Assembly (NCBI GenBank): GCA_039033215.1
Contig: JBCCDA010000098.1
Location: 1-16,477 of the forward strand
Length of the DNA stretch: 16,477 nucleotides
Origin: Thermohalobaculum sp039033215
GTDB taxonomy: Bacteria; Pseudomonadota; Alphaproteobacteria; Rhodobacterales; Rhodobacteraceae
Direction of reading: 5' to 3'
Within the stretch, counting starts at the first letter, position 1, and every line of letters begins with the position of its first letter. A model generated the notes under the pieces. The model did not search any database. It had not been told where the DNA came from and worked only from the letters and a program-made list of their open reading frames with translations. A program made the translations under genes and the position numbers. Shown here one piece after another: positions 13,490 through 16,477 of this stretch.

Positions 13490-14359
13490 ATGGCCGAGCG
13501 GCGGGCAAGGCTGGGCGCTGGGCTGTCCGGCATCCTGCTCGCGACGCCGATCTGGGCGGTGTTGCTGTTCTTTCTAGTGCTGCCGATCGCCATGATCGTG
13601 GTGGTCAGCTTCTGGGGCGCAAACGAGTTCTCGTTCTTTCCTGATTTCCAGTTCGACAACTACGAGTTCCTCCTGACGTCGAACGTCACCTACACGGTCT
13701 TCCTGAACACCTTCATCTATGCCGGGCTCACCTGGTTCTTCACGCTGATCATCGGCTTCACGGTGGCCTATTTCCTGGCCTTCCACGTGCGCACCCAGAC
13801 ATGGCAGATCGCCCTGTTCCTGCTGTGCACGATCCCGTTCTGGACCTCGAACATCATCCGCATGATCTCGTGGATCCCGTTTCTGGGCCGCAACGGGATC
13901 GCCAACTCGACCCTGATGTCCTGGGGCGTCATCGACGAGCCGGTTGAGTGGCTGTTGTTCAGCGACTTCGCGGTGGTGCTCGCGTTCGTGCACCTCTACA
14001 CGCTGTTCATGGTGGTCCCGATATTCAACACGATGATGCGGATCGACAAGTCGCTGATCGAGGCCGCGCGGGATGCCGGCGCTTCGGGCTTTCAGATCCT
14101 GACCAATGTGATCATCCCGCTGACGAAACCTGGGATCATGATCGGGTCGATCTTCGTGGTCACGCTGGTGATGGGCGATTTCATCACCGTTCGGTTCATG
14201 AGCGGCAGCCAGTCTGCCAATGTGGGCCGCCTAATCTCCAACGACGTCGGCCTGCTGCAGTATCCTTCGGCCTCTGCCACCGCGGTGATCCTGCTGATCA
14301 CGGTGCTGATGACCATCGGGATCATGTTGCGCTTCGTCGACATCCGAAAGGAGCTCTAG
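13490..14359 (+). CDS. ABC transporter permease (PotB-like)
   Basis: The 289-residue inner-membrane permease has about six transmembrane segments (for example ILLATPIWAVLLFFLVLP, TWFFTLIIGFTVAYFLAF, IMIGSIFVVTLVMGDFI, ATAVILLITVLMTIGIML). The cytoplasmic coupling loop that docks the ATPase is clear: EAARDAGASGFQILTNVIIP (the EAA-x3-G motif). It forms a heterodimer with the next gene product. Start is uncertain: ATG at 13490 is used; an in-frame TTG at 13466 would add eight residues (MSRAPQLS) and neither has a strong ribosome site. A hairpin element precedes it, and the downstream permease starts directly after its stop. Confidence 0.92.
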   Translation: MAERRARLGAGLSGILLATPIWAVLLFFLVLPIAMIVVVSFWGANEFSFFPDFQFDNYEFLLTSNVTYTVFLNTFIYAGLTWFFTLIIGFTVAYFLAFHVRTQTWQIALFLLCTIPFWTSNIIRMISWIPFLGRNGIANSTLMSWGVIDEPVEWLLFSDFAVVLAFVHLYTLFMVVPIFNTMMRIDKSLIEAARDAGASGFQILTNVIIPLTKPGIMIGSIFVVTLVMGDFITVRFMSGSQSANVGRLISNDVGLLQYPSASATAVILLITVLMTIGIMLRFVDIRKEL

Positions 14360-15199
14360 ATGGAGAAACGCCCCACCTCCTTCTATGTGCTCGCGACCGT
14401 CTTCGGGCTGTTCCTGCTGTTTCTCTATGGGCCGACGATCACCATCGCGATCCTGTCGTTTCAGGGACCGCGGGGCGGGCTGACCTTCCCAATGAACGGG
14501 GTGTCGACGCACTGGTTCACCGATCTCTTCGAGCAGCAGGCGGTCGGCGACATCTGGGGCTCGTTCGGCCGGTCGTTCCTGCTGGGGCTGATGGTGATGG
14601 TGACCACCGTCGTGTTCTCGGTCATGGGCGGGCTCGCGTTCCGCAAGCGGTTCCCCGGCTCGACGGTGCTCTTCTACCTCGTGATCACCTCGCTCATCAT
14701 CCCCTCGATCCTGGTGTCGCTGGGGGTGGGACTGATCTTCAACCGGCTTGGATGGGAGGTGCACTGGGCGACCTCGGGCTTCGGCTCGCAACTGACCTGG
14801 ACCCTGCCGTTCGGGATTCTGATCATGTTCGCCGTCTTCAACCGGTTCGACAAATCGTATGAGGAGGCCGCGCGCGATCAGGGTGCAAGCGCCTGGCAGA
14901 CCGTGCGCCATGTGGTTCTGCCGATCATCGCGCCCAGCCTCATCGGTGTGGCGCTCTTCGGGTTCACGCTCTCTTATGACGAGTTTGCCCGGACCCTGCT
15001 GACGGCGGGGTCGTACAACACCCTGCCGCTCGAGATCTTCGGGATGACCACCAACGTGACGACCCCGGTGATCTATGCGCTGGGCACCCTGACGACCGTG
15101 TTCTCGTTCCTGATTGTCGGCGGCTTCCTCGCGGCAGCGGTCATTGCGAACCGGCGGCGGGCGAAGCAAGCCTCGGACGCAGGCAAGGGCATGGTCTGA
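14360..15199 (+). CDS. ABC transporter permease (PotC-like)
   Basis: This encodes the second, 279-residue, inner-membrane permease of the importer. Hydrophobic segments include VLATVFGLFLLFLYGPTITIAIL near the start, LLGLMVMVTTVVFSVMGGLAF and FSFLIVGGFLAAAVIANRRR at the end. The EAA coupling loop is EEAARDQGASAWQTVRHVVLP. ATG at 14360 follows the previous stop without a gap and has AAGGAG six bases upstream (14348-14353). Its TGA overlaps the ATG of the racemase gene in TGATG, which ties transport and metabolism into one transcript. Confidence 0.93.
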   Translation: MEKRPTSFYVLATVFGLFLLFLYGPTITIAILSFQGPRGGLTFPMNGVSTHWFTDLFEQQAVGDIWGSFGRSFLLGLMVMVTTVVFSVMGGLAFRKRFPGSTVLFYLVITSLIIPSILVSLGVGLIFNRLGWEVHWATSGFGSQLTWTLPFGILIMFAVFNRFDKSYEEAARDQGASAWQTVRHVVLPIIAPSLIGVALFGFTLSYDEFARTLLTAGSYNTLPLEIFGMTTNVTTPVIYALGTLTTVFSFLIVGGFLAAAVIANRRRAKQASDAGKGMV

Positions 15200-15861
15200 T
15201 GCGGATCCTGGTCTTCAACCCCAACTCGACCGAGAGCATGACAGAAGGGATCGTGGACGCCGCCCGCGCAGCGGCGCCTGACGGGGTCGAGATCGTCGGC
15301 CGAACCAACCACGGCGCGCCACCTGCCATCCAGGGGCCCGAGGACGGCGAGGCTGCTGTCCCCGGGGTGCTCGCAGCAGCGAACAGCGCGGCGGGAGAGG
15401 GCTTCGACGCCCTCATTCTGGCATGTTTCGATGATATCGGGCTCGAGGCCGCGCGCGCTGCAACGACAATTCCGGTTCTGGGGGTCGGCCAGGCCGCCTA
15501 CCACGCGGCCATGTTGTTCGGAGGGCGCTTTTCCGTGATCACCACCCTGCCCGTTTCGGTGCCGGTGATTGACGAAAAGATCGCCGGTTACGGGCTTGGG
15601 GGTCATTGTACCAGCGTACGCGCGAGCGGCCTGCCCGTCCTGACCCTGGAAGACGATCCGGACCGTTCAACGTTGGTGCTCGTCCAACATGCCCAAGCCG
15701 CTGTCCGGGAGGAAGGGGCGGCGTCGCTTGTCCTTGGCTGTGCCGGCATGGCGCCCTTCGGCCCGGCCATGAGCCAGGCTGCGGGTGTCCCTGCCGTGGA
15801 CGGAGTTGCCGCTGCCGTGGGTCTCGCGCGCGTCATGACCACTGCAGCGAGCACACCATGA
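15199..15861 (+). CDS. Asp/Glu/hydantoin racemase family protein, probable allantoin racemase
   Basis: The 220-residue protein of the HyuE/aspartate-racemase superfamily has the phosphate/carboxylate-binding N-terminus ILVFNPNST. Two cysteines in symmetric positions, Cys76 in ALILACFDD and Cys181 in LVLGCAGM, act as the acid/base pair in this family. Length is normal. Family members racemise 5-substituted hydantoins or allantoin; the directly following PuuE gene favours allantoin, since (S)-specific enzymes need interconversion of the (R) form. ATG at 15199 overlaps the permease stop by one base and the 3' end overlaps the puuE start in ATGA, so expression is tightly coupled. Confidence 0.9.
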   Translation: MRILVFNPNSTESMTEGIVDAARAAAPDGVEIVGRTNHGAPPAIQGPEDGEAAVPGVLAAANSAAGEGFDALILACFDDIGLEAARAATTIPVLGVGQAAYHAAMLFGGRFSVITTLPVSVPVIDEKIAGYGLGGHCTSVRASGLPVLTLEDDPDRSTLVLVQHAQAAVREEGAASLVLGCAGMAPFGPAMSQAAGVPAVDGVAAAVGLARVMTTAASTP

Positions 15862-16477
15862 CAGACTATCCCCGGGACTTGCGCGGCTACGGCGCCAACC
15901 CTCCGGACCCGCAATGGCCCGGTGGTGCCAGGATCGCCGTCCAGATCGTGATCAACTACGAGGAAGGTGGAGAGAACAACATCCTCCACGGCGATGCCGC
16001 GTCCGAGGCGTTCCTGTCCGAAATCGTGGGCGCTGCCGCCTGGGAGGGCGAGCGCCACTGGAACATGGAGACGATCTACGAGTACGGGGCCCGGGCCGGC
16101 TTCTGGCGGCTGCACCGGCTGTTCACCGACATGGAGATCCCCGTCACCGTCTACGGCGTGGCGCACGCGCTGATGCGCAGCCCGGACCAGGTGGCGGCCA
16201 TGAACGAGGCAGGGTGGGAGATCGCATCGCACGGCCTCAAGTGGATCGAGTACCGCCACTTCTCGGAAGCCGAGGAACGCACCCATATCGAGGAGGCGAA
16301 GGCCGTCCACACCCAGATGACCGGCGCGACCCCCCGCGGCTGGTACACCGGGCGCTGTTCCATGAACACGGTACGCCTGATCGCCGAGGACGGGTCTTTC
16401 GACTACATCGCCGACAGCTACGCGGATGATCTGCCCTATTGGCTGCGCATTGGTGACCACGACCAACTGGTGGTCCC
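15858..16477 (+). CDS. puuE: allantoinase PuuE, polysaccharide-deacetylase-like (cut by right edge)
   Basis: The first 206 residues of an enzyme that opens the allantoin ring to allantoate, in the cytoplasm. The sequence is highly characteristic of PuuE: YPRDLRGYGANPPDPQWPGGARIAVQ (4-29), VINYEEGGENNILHGDAASE (31-50), WNMETIYEYGARAGFWRLHRLF, WEIASHGLKWIEY (120-132), GWYTGRCSMNT and DSYADDLPYW. It belongs to the NodB/CE4 fold, but the usual metal-binding Thr-Phe-Asp-Asp is replaced by NYEEGGEN, as in PuuE enzymes described as metal-independent. The start ATG overlaps the racemase stop (ATGA). The remaining C-terminal part lies outside the window. Confidence 0.95.
   Translation, partial: MTDYPRDLRGYGANPPDPQWPGGARIAVQIVINYEEGGENNILHGDAASEAFLSEIVGAAAWEGERHWNMETIYEYGARAGFWRLHRLFTDMEIPVTVYGVAHALMRSPDQVAAMNEAGWEIASHGLKWIEYRHFSEAEERTHIEEAKAVHTQMTGATPRGWYTGRCSMNTVRLIAEDGSFDYIADSYADDLPYWLRIGDHDQLVV

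Noticed and set aside
14231..15169. Minus-strand open frame opposite the second permease
   Set aside because: The translation is low-complexity Arg/Glu/His/Asp repeats that mirror hydrophobic codons of the permease.
1..16477. CRISPR array, insertion sequence, prophage or toxin-antitoxin genes
   Set aside because: No regularly spaced repeats, transposase or integrase motifs, terminal inverted repeats or small paired genes were seen. Genes are typical core and catabolic loci of uniform composition.

Overview
This 16.5 kb window looks like chromosomal DNA of a GC-rich alphaproteobacterium, most likely a Rhodobacteraceae/Roseobacter-group organism. The evidence is the gene families present (DUF2799 lipoprotein, stand-alone TfoX C-terminal protein, adenosine-kinase-type PfkB protein), -10 boxes of the type TAGGCT/TAGGTC, and a hairpin intergenic element of a kind I associate with that family. 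I see no rRNA, transposase, integrase, phage gene or CRISPR array. Coding is dense and no gene-free stretch exceeds about 250 bp.

Left part (1-5450): the N-terminal part of an M48-type membrane metallopeptidase runs off the left edge on the minus strand. It is divergent from a small DUF2799 lipoprotein. Next comes a membrane-anchored class III nucleotidyl cyclase with an SH3-like extracytoplasmic part, converging on a minus-strand FAD-dependent (DAO-family) oxidoreductase. Upstream of that is thioredoxin reductase (trxB), with a recognisable promoter and a hairpin-T-tract terminator.

Middle part (5449-9260): nth (endonuclease III) and a PfkB/adenosine-kinase gene are translationally coupled on the plus strand. 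They meet purM-purN-tfoX-like on the minus strand tail to tail, with zero bases between stop codons. A CAU-anticodon tRNA, probably the lysidine-modified tRNA-Ile2, is divergent from purM and has its own promoter.

Right part (9271-16477): this is the functional centre of interest. A minus-strand pair, an FCD-type GntR regulator and a two-domain GNAT acetyltransferase, is divergent from a plus-strand operon. The operon encodes an ABC ATPase, a Tat-exported substrate-binding protein, two permeases, an Asp/Glu/hydantoin (allantoin) racemase and the start of a PuuE-type allantoinase. The simplest reading is a transporter-plus-catabolism operon for allantoin or a related ureide: import, racemisation, then hydrolysis to allantoate, with the GntR protein as local regulator. 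The transporter belongs to the spermidine/putrescine (PotABCD-like) family, so its substrate is inferred only from gene context. A strong GC hairpin separates the binding-protein gene from the permease genes and may set their unequal expression.
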